The position numbers and the translations under genes were made by a program. DNA of 64,000 nt, taken from NCBI RefSeq assembly GCF_014905615.1, contig NZ_AQGU01000029.1:1-64000 (forward strand), written 5' to 3'. Positions 8,805 through 19,895 of this stretch are shown one piece after another. Position 1 is the first letter of the stretch. Each line of letters begins with the position of its first letter. Under the pieces are notes generated by a model. The model was not told the origin of the DNA, searched no databases, and saw only the letters and a list, made by a program, of their open reading frames with translations. This DNA is from Pseudoalteromonas aliena SW19 (GTDB lineage: Bacteria > Pseudomonadota > Gammaproteobacteria > Enterobacterales > Alteromonadaceae).

Positions 8805-11153
8805 ATGAAATTACTTAAAGCCTCAGGGCTCGTACTGTCCGTAATGGCAGGACTGTCTTTATCAGGTTGCTCTGTAACTAACAATAGCACATCGGTTGCA
8901 GCCTCAACCGAAATGAGCGCCCCACTTTCGCTAGAACAAATCTATAAAGATAAATATTTTAAAGCGCAGCGCAGCACATACTTTAAATGGTTAGACGATG
9001 GCACTGGTTACACAGTGCTTGAGGCGCGTGAAAACGAAAAAGATAAAAATAAAAAAGACGCTGCTGATAATAATAAAGCTGATGACGAAAAAGAACACGG
9101 CGTAAAAGGCAACGACATTGTTTTTTACAACGCCGATGGTACTGGCCGTAAAGTGCTGGTTAAATTTGAAAAATTATTACCAGAAGATGCAGACGAGCCA
9201 TTTGCAATCGAAAGCTATCAATGGTCAAAAGACGGTAAATGGCTAATGGTATTTACCAATAGCGAGCAAGTTTGGCGCTCTCGTAGTCGTGGTGATTTTT
9301 GGCTATTAAATTTAGAAACTAACAAACTACAGCAGCTTGGCGGCGAACAACCTGAACCTAAAAAACTAATGTTTGCTAAGTTCTCCCCAGACAGCTCAAA
9401 AGTAGCGTACGTGCGCGATAACAACATTTATATGCAAGCGGTTGGCAGTAACGATGTAACTGCGCTTACAACCGATGGCAGCGCCACCATTGTTAATGGT
9501 AATTTTGATTGGGTATACGAAGAAGAGTTCACTATTGCTGATGGCTTTCGTTGGAGCCCCGATAACAAATCAATCGCTTATTGGCAGCTTGATACCAGCG
9601 ACGTTAAATTTTTTACCATGATCAACAACACTGACGAGCTCTACCCTACTCTAAAAGAGTTTCCATACCCTAAAGCCGGCGAAACTAATTCAGCCGTGCG
9701 AGTGGGCGTTGTTAGCCTTGCAGATAAACAAACTCGTTGGGCTGAGCTTGAAGGCGATAACCGCGACCGTTACATTCCGCGTATTAGCTGGGCGGGCACT
9801 GGTAGTGAATTAATGATCCAAGATTTAAACCGCCTACAAAGCCACAATAAAATATGGTTATTTGATTGGCAAAAGCAGCAACTGACTAAAATTTTAGAAG
9901 ACAAAGACGATGCGTTTATCGAATGGTTTTATAAAGCCAATTGGTCAAAAGACGGTAAGTTTTTTATTTGGCACAGCGAGCGCGATGGTTGGCGTCATCT
10001 TTATCGTGTATCGCGCGATGGCAAAACCATTATTGATCTAACGCCTGGCGATTACGATATTGTTGATATGCTCACTATCAATGAAGAAAAAAACGTCATG
10101 TACTTTATTGCCTCGCCAGAGAATCCTGGCCAGCGCTATTTATACAGCACACCACTTGATGGCAGCAGTAAAACTGTGCGTGTAACCCCTGCAGAGTTTG
10201 AAGGCTCAAACAGCTATTACATGTCTAAAGATGCCTCATGGGCGATGCACACGTATTCTAAATTTGGCACACCGCCAACAAAAGAAATCATTAAGGTGAG
10301 CGATCACAGCAATGTAAAAACCTTAGTTGAAAATAAAGAACTAAAAGAAAAACTGGCTGAGCAAAGCTTACCAAGCCATGAGTTTTTTAAAGTTAACGCG
10401 CAAGACGGCACTGAGCTTGACGGCTATATTATGTTTCCAGAGAACATGGATAAAAGTAAAAAATACCCGATTGTTTTTTACGTATACGGTGAACCGTGGG
10501 GCTCAACAGTACAGGACCGTTTTGAAGGAGACAGCTACTTATACAAATCGCTGCTAACGCAAAAAGGCTTTATTGTCGCATCGGTTGATAATCGGGGTAC
10601 GCGTGCACCCAAAGGCCGCGATTGGCGTAAATCGATTTATAAAAAAATGGGCTCAATTACCGTGCAAGACCAAGTAGACGCCCTAGATGCTATGGCTAAA
10701 CGTTGGGATGTAATAGACACCGAGCGCGTTGGCGTATGGGGACACTCAGGGGGCGGTAGTTCAACGCTTAACTTACTGTTCCGCCACGGTGATAAATACA
10801 AAGTGGGAATTGCCTCAGCACCGGTGCCAGATATACGTTTATATGACACTATTTACCAAGAGCGTTACGCGGGCAACCCAAATACCGATCCTGAGAGTTA
10901 CGACAACACCTCGCCTATTACGTTTGCTAAAAACCTAACCGGTAAGCTGTTGCTTATTCACGGGACAGGTGATGATAACGTGCATTATCAAGGCTCTGAG
11001 CGTTTAATTGACGAACTCGTTAAGCACAATAAACAGTTTGAGTTTTTCTCATATCCTAACCGCTCACACAGTTTGCGTGAAGGCAAAGGCACAATTCTGC
11101 ATTACCACACTATGATGGCTGACTTTTTTGAAAAGCACTTACTAGCTAAATAA
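8805..11153 (+). CDS. S9B dipeptidyl peptidase IV-like lipoprotein
   Basis: Serine exopeptidase of the prolyl oligopeptidase clan, predicted to remove N-terminal dipeptides outside the cytoplasm. The 782 residues begin with a lipoprotein signal ending in lipobox LSGC (Cys about 22). A beta-propeller (about 60-510, with the EWVYEEEF-type segment WVYEEEFTIADGF that carries the substrate-binding glutamates) precedes the alpha/beta hydrolase domain. Nucleophile motif GHSGGG (Ser about 648), Asp in GTGDDN (about 722) and His in NRSHSL (about 753) form a full triad. A Lys/Asp-rich insert (about 68-95) near the N-terminus is lineage-specific. The gene stands alone with a good terminator at 11179. 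Confidence 0.93.
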   Translation: MKLLKASGLVLSVMAGLSLSGCSVTNNSTSVAASTEMSAPLSLEQIYKDKYFKAQRSTYFKWLDDGTGYTVLEARENEKDKNKKDAADNNKADDEKEHGVKGNDIVFYNADGTGRKVLVKFEKLLPEDADEPFAIESYQWSKDGKWLMVFTNSEQVWRSRSRGDFWLLNLETNKLQQLGGEQPEPKKLMFAKFSPDSSKVAYVRDNNIYMQAVGSNDVTALTTDGSATIVNGNFDWVYEEEFTIADGFRWSPDNKSIAYWQLDTSDVKFFTMINNTDELYPTLKEFPYPKAGETNSAVRVGVVSLADKQTRWAELEGDNRDRYIPRISWAGTGSELMIQDLNRLQSHNKIWLFDWQKQQLTKILEDKDDAFIEWFYKANWSKDGKFFIWHSERDGWRHLYRVSRDGKTIIDLTPGDYDIVDMLTINEEKNVMYFIASPENPGQRYLYSTPLDGSSKTVRVTPAEFEGSNSYYMSKDASWAMHTYSKFGTPPTKEIIKVSDHSNVKTLVENKELKEKLAEQSLPSHEFFKVNAQDGTELDGYIMFPENMDKSKKYPIVFYVYGEPWGSTVQDRFEGDSYLYKSLLTQKGFIVASVDNRGTRAPKGRDWRKSIYKKMGSITVQDQVDALDAMAKRWDVIDTERVGVWGHSGGGSSTLNLLFRHGDKYKVGIASAPVPDIRLYDTIYQERYAGNPNTDPESYDNTSPITFAKNLTGKLLLIHGTGDDNVHYQGSERLIDELVKHNKQFEFFSYPNRSHSLREGKGTILHYHTMMADFFEKHLLAK

Positions 11154-11178
11154 CCGCTTTAAAAAAGTTAAATACTAA

Positions 11179-11213
11179 AGCCGCACACTAATTGTTAGCG
11201 TGCGGCTTTTTTA
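11179..11213 (+). terminator. Rho-independent terminator after the DPP-IV-like gene
   Basis: Stem AGCCGCAC with its complement GTGCGGCT around a short AT-rich loop, followed by six T's. It begins 26 bp after the stop codon. It is followed by a dispersed repeat (ATGGGGGTTTAC, then GGGTAGAGTGCAAC) that recurs after mesD near 16010-16125. Confidence 0.85.
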
Positions 11214-11322
11214 ATCAAAATGTAATGGGGGTTTACAAAGCGTAAGTTGGGTAGAGTGCAACGAAACCCGACAATAATAAAAAATGACTTATACACTCAA
11301 TGTCATCTAAAATAGCGAAGGT

Positions 11323-12297
11323 TCACCATGTTATTAGCCAGTTTTCAATTTCGATAACATCATCACGATCAAACACCATTAAACTTGAATGAGAGCGAGC
11401 ATTAAAAGTTATTTTTTTTACTAACTCATTTTGTATTGATGAAAAGTAAGCCGGGGGGGATAGAGAGTCAACATCTGAGTTAATTAACAATACAGGCTTT
11501 TTAGTCTCAGTTAATTTAGGCAATAAATTTGTTTCTTGAATGGTTACTCCTGCCTCAAACATTGCTTGGTTAACAATATTATCAATCTCGCTATGAAAAA
11601 AATGACTAAGCAAAGGCGATTTATAAGGTAAGTATTCCTTAGCTGCAACGTCAAAACTCATCATTGGGGCAAGTAAAATAGCAGCGTCAATATATTCTGA
11701 TGATAATAAGTTACTTGCAGTAAGTGCTCCCATAGAATAGCCTACTACAACAGTCTGGTTATTTGTTTGATTTAAAAGTGGTTCAGCAAGCAGTTCATTT
11801 AAAATGCGGTGCTCTTTTGCTGCAAATACAAATGCTTCAGTTGATTCACCATGGCCAAAAAGATCTGGAATAATAACGTTCATACCAAGCGCTCTAAAAT
11901 AGATAGCTGAAGCCATCATTGCTTCTTTACTGCTCCCATAGCCATGAAGCAATAAAGCAGTGCCTTCAAAACGATTAAATGTATCTGGTGTCATTCTGTG
12001 TGAAATTGTATTTTCTACATTATTACCAGTTGCATGAAGGTTGTAATAAACAGAGCTCCCTTGCGAAAATTCAGCTGCTTGATAAGGTTCAGCAGTCAGA
12101 TATGTAATGCATTGAGTGGTACTAAAAGAGCAAAATGTATGTTTTTCAAAGCCAATGTCGCTAGGTTTTGCTTTTATAAACTCCGCTTCAGAAAGATAAA
12201 TATCGGGGTTTGACATGACGTAACTTCCAATTGAAGTACAGCCAGACAAAGAAAATATATAAAGTGAAACTGCTAATAGTTTGGTGAAATTTTCCAT
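11323..12297 (-). CDS. Alpha/beta hydrolase lipoprotein (serine aminopeptidase S33-like)
   Basis: Predicted membrane-anchored esterase or lipase-like hydrolase, substrate unknown. The signal peptide ends in lipobox LSGC (Cys about 20). The fold is evident from the oxyanion segment HGYGSSKEA, nucleophile motif GYSMGA, an Asp in NSDVDSLSPP and a C-terminal His in ARSHSSL, giving a complete Ser-Asp-His order. The 324 residues fit an alpha/beta hydrolase with a short lid (monoacylglycerol-lipase/S33 style). It is transcribed convergently with the preceding peptidase gene and has no operon partner. No clear regulator site is visible. Confidence 0.85.
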   Translation of the reverse strand: MENFTKLLAVSLYIFSLSGCTSIGSYVMSNPDIYLSEAEFIKAKPSDIGFEKHTFCSFSTTQCITYLTAEPYQAAEFSQGSSVYYNLHATGNNVENTISHRMTPDTFNRFEGTALLLHGYGSSKEAMMASAIYFRALGMNVIIPDLFGHGESTEAFVFAAKEHRILNELLAEPLLNQTNNQTVVVGYSMGALTASNLLSSEYIDAAILLAPMMSFDVAAKEYLPYKSPLLSHFFHSEIDNIVNQAMFEAGVTIQETNLLPKLTETKKPVLLINSDVDSLSPPAYFSSIQNELVKKITFNARSHSSLMVFDRDDVIEIENWLITW

Positions 12298-12627
12298 TTT
12301 CGCTTCATTAGTTAAATTTGAATATCAATACTTCAATTAAGCAAATAACCTCCTATGGGGTGGAGGAGGTTTTAGCTTTTAGTTAGGCCGTTTTGATATT
12401 ATTTTAAATTACCTTAACTTAAAAGTCTCTTTTATCCTCCTAAAAATACAAGCGCGAGATAAACTCCCGCCTACAGACATGTGATATAGGTGGTTTAATG
12501 TAGGCGGGGCTTATGCCGCGCAGAAATAGCTAATATTCTAGGTAGCAGCGGCTTTATGCCGCGTTTTTTAAAGGTGTAAGTATGAGCCGTTTTTTAAGGC
12601 TCATAATTTAACCCGAACTAAATAACC
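12298..12627. repeat. Intergenic REP-like palindromes
   Basis: Between two minus-strand genes. A palindrome AACCTCC...GGAGGTT lies around 12348-12371. GTAGGCGGGGCTTATGCCGCG (from 12503) and GGCTTTATGCCGCG (from 12550) are short repeated GC-rich motifs of the REP type. The 12345 hairpin may terminate the upstream TSUP transcript, but no clean T-run follows on the minus strand. No coding sequence seen. Confidence 0.45.
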
Positions 12628-13437
12628 TTATCGAGTAAACATATTAATTGCCATTACAATTAGCAATCCGGCAAATATTTTTTTAATGGTTGAGACCGGT
12701 AAATAATGGGTAGCTTTAGCGCCTAGTGGTGCGGTAAACCATGAGGTGCATACAATACCCAATAAAGCGGGCAAATACACAAAGCCCGCAAATCCTTCTT
12801 TTAGGCTAAATAGTTGGATGCCTGAGCTGATATAACCCATTGAACCAAACAACGCTATCACAATGCCTGAGGCCGATGCGCAGCCTATGGCTTTTTTCAT
12901 ATCAACAGAAAAAAACGTCAGTAGCGGCACTAATACTGCCCCGCCACCAATGCCAATCATCGCAGACAAACCACCGGTTATAGTTGTTAAAACGCTCAGT
13001 AACCCTTTGTTTGGTAACGGGCGTGGGGCTGATGAATCACTCTTACCAGAAAAAATCATTTTGAGTGCAATTAGCACCACACTCACAGCAAACACTAAGC
13101 GCACTACATGCTCGGGTAACAATGCAGCCATAAAGCCACTAATAAGCGCACCAAAGGCAACGCCTGCCATAACCCAAGGTGCAATATCCCAGGGTACATT
13201 GCCATTTTTATGATGTGCAATAGCCGACGATGTTGAAGTAAATAAAATAGAGGCCAGCGATGTGGCAATGGCAACCACCACTACTTGAGGAGGAGGCAAG
13301 GCATTAAAGTGCAGCAATATCATGCTTAATATAGGCACAATTACCAGCCCTCCTCCTATTCCTAATAGGCCAGCTAAAAAGCCAACACCACTGCCAAGTA
13401 TGGCGCAGTATATAATCAACACTATTAAATCACTCAT
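12628..13437 (-). CDS. TSUP (TauE/SafE) family anion exporter
   Basis: Inner-membrane transporter of the sulfite/organosulfonate exporter superfamily, 269 residues with about eight hydrophobic segments. The two glycine-rich repeats GFLAGLLGIGGGLVIVPIL (N-terminal) and SAMIGIGGGAVLVPLLTFF (C-terminal) are the family's duplicated signature. The substrate cannot be read from sequence; sulfite, thiosulfate or sulfoacetate are typical of relatives. It is divergent from mesX-mesD, but 460 bp separate them, so a shared role in sulfur metabolism is only a suggestion. The ATG at 13437 is the natural start; no strong ribosome site is visible. Confidence 0.9.
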   Translation of the reverse strand: MSDLIVLIIYCAILGSGVGFLAGLLGIGGGLVIVPILSMILLHFNALPPPQVVVVAIATSLASILFTSTSSAIAHHKNGNVPWDIAPWVMAGVAFGALISGFMAALLPEHVVRLVFAVSVVLIALKMIFSGKSDSSAPRPLPNKGLLSVLTTITGGLSAMIGIGGGAVLVPLLTFFSVDMKKAIGCASASGIVIALFGSMGYISSGIQLFSLKEGFAGFVYLPALLGIVCTSWFTAPLGAKATHYLPVSTIKKIFAGLLIVMAINMFTR

Positions 13438-13634
13438 TCCATTTGTCTCTTCTTATGTTAGGGATAGTTATGCTCTGCGGCGGTGAGTTACTTTTTAAAG
13501 AGCTTAATAAAACACCTAAGCTCACCAATGTTTTTTTGATTATATCAACAACCGTTTATGCAAATTGCACTTTAAGTACTTATCAGTATTGAATAATACT
13601 CACGTTTTGTATGAATAAATTACAACACCCGTAA

Positions 13635-13658
13635 AAACATCTAGAAATCTAGACTTCT
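13635..13658. promoter_or_regulatory. Three tandem MetJ (met) boxes
   Basis: Contiguous octamers AAACATCT, AGAAATCT and AGACTTCT match the met-box consensus AGACGTCT at 6, 6 and 7 of 8 positions in perfect 8-bp register, which is how MetJ dimers bind cooperatively. They lie 242 bp upstream of mesX, a methionine-synthase accessory gene, which fits methionine repression. Alignment by eye; binding not shown. Confidence 0.7.
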
Positions 13659-13817
13659 AAATTTGTTTTTATGACGTATTTACTGTTAATTAGCCAAAAC
13701 TATCTATTCGACCTAGTCAGAAAATGAATCTGACTCATGTTTTACCTGAAATAAAACCGTTTTTCTTCATGCTACATACCACGTATAAATTTATTAACTC
13801 TGCACAGCACCACTGCA

Positions 13818-13842
13818 GTTAAACCGTTCGTTCGGTTTTAAC
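13818..13842. promoter_or_regulatory. Palindrome in the mesX leader
   Basis: GTTAAACCGTTCG and TTCGGTTTTAAC form a near-perfect 25-bp palindrome 58 bp before mesX. It could be a TetR-type operator or an RNA hairpin in the leader; no T-run follows, so it is not a plain terminator. The rest of 13438-13899 holds only the met boxes and AT-rich sequence. Confidence 0.45.
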
Positions 13843-13899
13843 AGCCTGTAATGACTGATTGATAAAAGCAGCACATTCTTAGATTGAAAGGGTATTGCC

Positions 13900-14874
13900 A
13901 TGAGCACTGATTTTACATTTACTATTAAGAGCACTAACTTGGATGAAAACTACCATCCATCAACCAGTACGCGTATTACCACCAATTTTGCTAATTTAGC
14001 CCGTGGTGAAAGCCGCCAACAAAACTTACGTAACACCCTAAAAATGATTAACAATCGTTTTAATGCACTCGCCAATTGGGATAACCCACAAGGGGATCGT
14101 TACACGGTTGAACTGAAAATCATCTCGGTTGATTTAGACATTGCAGGCAGTGGCGAAGCCTTTCCATCAATTGAGGTATTAAAAACCAACATTATTGACC
14201 GCCAAACTAACGAGCAAATAGAAGGTATGGTGGGTAATAACTTTTCGTCTTATGTGCGCGATTACGACTTTAGCGTATTACTGCCTGAGCATAACAAAAG
14301 CAAACCGAAATTTAGTATTCCCGATAACTTTGGCGACTTACACGGCAAGTTGTTTAAACACTTTGTAAGCTCAAAAACCTATAAAAAGCACTTTAAAAAG
14401 CCGCCAGTTATTTGTTTAAGCGTGTCTGATAACAAAACCTATCAGCAAAGTGAAAACCTGCACCCTATTTTGGGCGTTGAGTATCAGCCTAATGAGTCGT
14501 CGTTAACTGAGCAATATTTTAAAAAAATGGGCTTACAAGTGCGCTACTTTATGCCACCAAATAGCGTTGCACCGTTAGCGTTTTACTTTTTTGGTGATCT
14601 ACTCAACGACTACAGCAACCTTGAACTAATTAGCACTATTAGCACTATGGAAACATTTCAAAAAATTTATCGTCCAGAAATTTATAACGCCAACGCCGCC
14701 GCTGGTAGCCGTTATAAACCGAATTTAAAAAATGACGACCATTCGTTAACGCAAATTGTGTATGACCGCGCAGAACGAGGTCAATTAGCGGTTGAGCAAG
14801 GCAAATTTACTGAGCAGCACTTTATTAAGCCTTATCAGTCAGTGCTGCAGCAGTTCTCGGCAAGTATCGCTTAA
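13900..14874 (+). CDS. mesX: MesX-type DUF1852 protein, accessory to the MesD methionine synthase
   Basis: DUF1852 protein, 324 residues, the usual family length. DUF1852/MesX is the genetic partner of MesD, a short folate-independent methionine synthase found in aerobic bacteria; its biochemical role is not settled. Here it lies 31 bp before mesD in one operon, the canonical arrangement. Conserved-looking segments are SVDLDIAGSGEAFPSIEV near residue 85 and GVEYQPNESSLTEQYF near 197. The ATG at 13900 follows an AAAGGG ribosome site. Expression is probably controlled by the met boxes at 13635. Confidence 0.85.
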   Translation: MSTDFTFTIKSTNLDENYHPSTSTRITTNFANLARGESRQQNLRNTLKMINNRFNALANWDNPQGDRYTVELKIISVDLDIAGSGEAFPSIEVLKTNIIDRQTNEQIEGMVGNNFSSYVRDYDFSVLLPEHNKSKPKFSIPDNFGDLHGKLFKHFVSSKTYKKHFKKPPVICLSVSDNKTYQQSENLHPILGVEYQPNESSLTEQYFKKMGLQVRYFMPPNSVAPLAFYFFGDLLNDYSNLELISTISTMETFQKIYRPEIYNANAAAGSRYKPNLKNDDHSLTQIVYDRAERGQLAVEQGKFTEQHFIKPYQSVLQQFSASIA

Positions 14875-14905
14875 TCACACAACAAAATTAAAGGCAGCAT
14901 TTATT

Positions 14906-15946
14906 ATGAAAAAACTATTACCCACATCATCAGCAGGCAGCTTGCCAAAACCGTTATGGCTTGCTGAGCCCGAAACCTTATGGTCACCATGGAAATTACA
15001 AGGCAGTGAGCTGGTTGATGGCAAACACGACGCCCTGCGTATTTCCCTGCACGAGCAACAAACTGCAGGCGTAGATATAGTCAGCGATGGCGAACAAACT
15101 CGCCAGCACTTTGTAACCACCTTTATTGAACACTTAAATGGCGTTGATTTTGAAAACCGTAAAACAGTTAAAATTCGCGACCGTTACGACGCCAGCGTAC
15201 CCACAGTGGTTGGCCCTGTGTCTCGTACTAAATCGGTATTTGTTGAAGACGCCAAGTTTTTACGCCAGCAAACCAGCCAACCAATTAAATGGGCACTGCC
15301 TGGGCCAATGACCATGATCGACACCCTGTATGACGATCACTATAAAAGCCGTGAAAAACTAGCATGGGAATTTGCTAAAATACTCAACCAAGAAGCCAAA
15401 GAGCTAGAAGCCGCAGGGGTTGATATAATCCAATTTGATGAACCCGCTTTTAACGTGTTTTTTGACGACGTAAACGACTGGGGCATAGCCTGCCTAGAGC
15501 GAGCCATAGAAGGGCTAAAATGCGAAACCGCCGTGCATATTTGCTACGGCTACGGCATTAAAGCCAACACCGATTGGAAGAAAACCCTTGGCACCGAGTG
15601 GCGACAATACGAAGAAGTATTCCCTAAGCTGCAAAAATCGAATATTGATATTATTTCGCTCGAATGCCAAAACTCACATGTACCCATAGAGCTACTAGAA
15701 CTCGTGCGCGGTAAAAAAATAATGGTAGGCGCAATCGATGTAGCCACCAATACTATAGAAACACCCGAAGAGGTGGCAAAAACCCTACGCGAAGCGCTTA
15801 AATATGTAGATGCTGACAAACTCTACCCCTGCACCAACTGCGGCATGGCCCCCCTACCCCGCGACATCGCAAACGGCAAACTCAACGCCCTAAGCAAAGG
15901 CGCAGAGCTAGTACGTAACGAGCTATTAGCAGCGAATGTAGCTTAA
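14906..15946 (+). CDS. mesD: MesD-type core methionine synthase (MetE C-terminal-like)
   Basis: Cobalamin-independent methyltransferase of 346 residues corresponding to the catalytic half of MetE only. It would methylate homocysteine to methionine without the folate-binding N-terminal domain. Zinc ligands are visible as His-x-Cys in VHICYGYG (about residue 212) and a distal Cys in CTNCGMAPLP. Other MetE-like segments are DIVSDGEQTR, ALPGPMTMIDT and IIQFDEPAFN. I chose the ATG at 14906 because the protein then starts at MKKLLPTSSAGSLPKP as in relatives; the open frame extends upstream into mesX. The methyl donor of this family is unknown and oxygen dependence has been reported for MesD. A strong terminator follows. 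Confidence 0.88.
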   Translation: MKKLLPTSSAGSLPKPLWLAEPETLWSPWKLQGSELVDGKHDALRISLHEQQTAGVDIVSDGEQTRQHFVTTFIEHLNGVDFENRKTVKIRDRYDASVPTVVGPVSRTKSVFVEDAKFLRQQTSQPIKWALPGPMTMIDTLYDDHYKSREKLAWEFAKILNQEAKELEAAGVDIIQFDEPAFNVFFDDVNDWGIACLERAIEGLKCETAVHICYGYGIKANTDWKKTLGTEWRQYEEVFPKLQKSNIDIISLECQNSHVPIELLELVRGKKIMVGAIDVATNTIETPEEVAKTLREALKYVDADKLYPCTNCGMAPLPRDIANGKLNALSKGAELVRNELLAANVA

Positions 15947-15971
15947 CTTTTAGTTACAACTGCTGTAAAAA

Positions 15972-16010
15972 AAGCCACACCTAAACATAAGTTAAAGTGT
16001 GGCTTTTTTA
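15972..16010 (+). terminator. Rho-independent terminator after mesX-mesD
   Basis: AAGCCACAC (15972-15980) pairs with GTGTGGCTT (15997-16005), followed by a T-run. From there to about 16160 the sequence repeats the ATGGGGGTTTAC / GGGTAGAGTGCAAC element seen after 11213 and contains no gene. Confidence 0.85.
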
Positions 16011-16163
16011 ATCAAAATGTCATGGGGGTTTACAGTTAAATTATAAGGTTAAAGGCAAAAGGTGTTAGGTTAAAGGTTTTAAGTTAGTTGAATATTGGTT
16101 GGGTAGAGTGCAACAAAACCAGCAAAAATAGTTAAATTTAACCGGGCCGCTAGGTACTATCGA

Positions 16164-16886
16164 TTGAGTGGAAAGTGCCCCATTTGCATGCTGTCAGGAT
16201 CTATAATTTCTGAAGTCAAGATTTGCCCCCTTTTGCTTAATAGTGTGGGTGAAGAGCAGGGGGCAGGTGATACTGATGGGCATATACTGCATAGCAGTAA
16301 TGATGGTACTTCAAAAGACAGTAAATCTAGAGATGCCACAGAGAATGAAAAAAGCAAAATTGTTGTACGTGCTAAAGCTGAAAAAGCTAGAATAAATGAT
16401 CTAGTTCAAGAGTTAAGATCTGAAACAGGTGAAAAGTATGAAACAGCAAAGAGTAATTATGGTTTTGTTGATAACAGCGAATTTAAAACTACCGCTGATC
16501 TCTTAATAAAAGATGCTGGGAAAATAGATGCAAAACTTAGTGAAATTATTAAAAACCCATCATCTATTAAAGTAATTGATACAAATGATGTAGGATTTGA
16601 AGGTACTTATAGTATAATTACTGTTGAGATATCAATGACTACAACTTATTTAAATGGTAGTTCAGTGAGTGGTCTTATACACGAGATTTCACATTCACTT
16701 GGCGGGGAGCACCCGAATGGAGGTTACCATTTTAATAAAAAGGAGATTAGTATTCGTGCTAATAATGCTCGGTATCGCCCTTTTTATACAGACACTCAGG
16801 CGTTAGACAGTCAAAGGTTAGATAGAGCTGCTCTATATAAAAATGTTTATACACTTGATTTTGTGCTCCAAAATAAGAGGTTATAA
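16164..16886 (+). CDS. Putative zinc metallopeptidase (HExxHxxGxxH), possible toxin domain
   Basis: I do not recognise the family. The key feature is HEISHSLGGEH (residues about 177-187 from the TTG start), an exact metzincin-type zinc signature HExxHxxGxxH, preceded by a beta strand as in zincins. No Met-turn methionine follows. The N-terminal half is low-complexity and charged, with no signal peptide. The start is unclear: TTG at 16164 and ATG at 16188 both lack a good ribosome site, and the frame is open back to 16107. The gene may be the C-terminal piece of a larger protein. It abuts an exported protein gene with zero spacing, an effector/immunity-like layout (inference). Base composition is AT-richer than mesD next door, suggesting acquisition. 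Confidence 0.6.
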   Translation: MSGKCPICMLSGSIISEVKICPLLLNSVGEEQGAGDTDGHILHSSNDGTSKDSKSRDATENEKSKIVVRAKAEKARINDLVQELRSETGEKYETAKSNYGFVDNSEFKTTADLLIKDAGKIDAKLSEIIKNPSSIKVIDTNDVGFEGTYSIITVEISMTTTYLNGSSVSGLIHEISHSLGGEHPNGGYHFNKKEISIRANNARYRPFYTDTQALDSQRLDRAALYKNVYTLDFVLQNKRL

Positions 16887-17396
16887 GTGATTGATAAATT
16901 AATACTGTTGGGGGGTGCTATTTTATCATCTCACACTATGTCTAGCATGGCTGCTGAACATAGTGTTGATTTGTATAATAAGGTCTATATTGATGTGACT
17001 TGTTCAGTGGTTAAAGGCATTGCTACTTTAAAGTTTCACAATATGACTGGCACCTATGTAAATATAGAAGGTGCAAATGACAAGTTCGGCATTTGGGAGT
17101 CGGATGCCATTAAAGTTGTTCAAAAGAAATCATATTCAGAGCATTACACACGTTGGGAATATGCTAGAAAGAACAAGTTTTCTAGTTATGAAGGTAATGA
17201 CCCTATATCGAGTTTAGTCCTTGCTCCATATTCAAAGCGAGAGTTTGATGTTTTTTATGATAAAGAATTTGAATTAAAATCAGGCGACGAATACATGTTA
17301 TACCTAACATTTTCTGCTTATATAAATAGTTATCCGCTCGACTTTAAAGTCTTTAGGTCCAACAGGCTTTTGACCTCAAGCGATAATTGCTACTGA
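16887..17396 (+). CDS. Small exported protein, translationally coupled to the metallopeptidase
   Basis: 169 residues, family not recognised. An N-terminal hydrophobic stretch ending around SSMAAEHS looks like a signal peptide, and two cysteines (about 44 and 168) could form a periplasmic disulfide. The rest is predicted beta-rich. The GTG start directly follows the TAA of the upstream gene (no intervening base), with AAGAGG 6 nt before it, so the two are co-translated. This layout suggests a periplasmic inhibitor or immunity partner of the metallopeptidase, but nothing in the sequence proves it. Confidence 0.6.
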   Translation: MIDKLILLGGAILSSHTMSSMAAEHSVDLYNKVYIDVTCSVVKGIATLKFHNMTGTYVNIEGANDKFGIWESDAIKVVQKKSYSEHYTRWEYARKNKFSSYEGNDPISSLVLAPYSKREFDVFYDKEFELKSGDEYMLYLTFSAYINSYPLDFKVFRSNRLLTSSDNCY

Positions 17397-17645
17397 TAGA
17401 ATTAAAATGAGGTGAATAGGGTCACCCATTAGAAAGTTCCGATCAAGCAGGCAGCTGTGTTTTCTTGATCTTTTTATTCAAAAAGCCAAGTGTTCTTATT
17501 ATTTAAACTCAATTTAAATATGACTACGCACCTAGTAATGACGTCGACTGGTGTGAATATACACCAGTTGTAGTGGTACAGTGATTTTGGCCACCCATTA
17601 AGAAAGAAATGTTATGCTAATAAGCATACAAATTTGGGTGAAAAA

Positions 17646-17736
17646 ATGACGAATTTAAAACGCGCAACGTATTCTGCAGCAATAAAATTAGAAACGGCTC
17701 AGCTTGTCGTTGACCAAGGTTATACGCAAGAAGAAA
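17646..17736 (+). pseudogene. IS3-family orfA, 5' fragment
   Basis: Encodes about 30 residues (MTNLKRATYSAAIKLETAQL...), the N-terminus of an IS3-family OrfA helix-turn-helix protein. It is cut where an inverted 18-bp copy of later orfA sequence begins (17737). The natural orfA end, with codons for [12 protein letters not shown] then stop, is found on the other side of the IS30 element at 18980-19015. Confidence 0.75.
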
Positions 17737-17755
17737 GTCGGACATCAAGAGAGCG

Positions 17756-19887
<2,132 letters not shown>

Positions 19888-19895
19888 CCACTACA

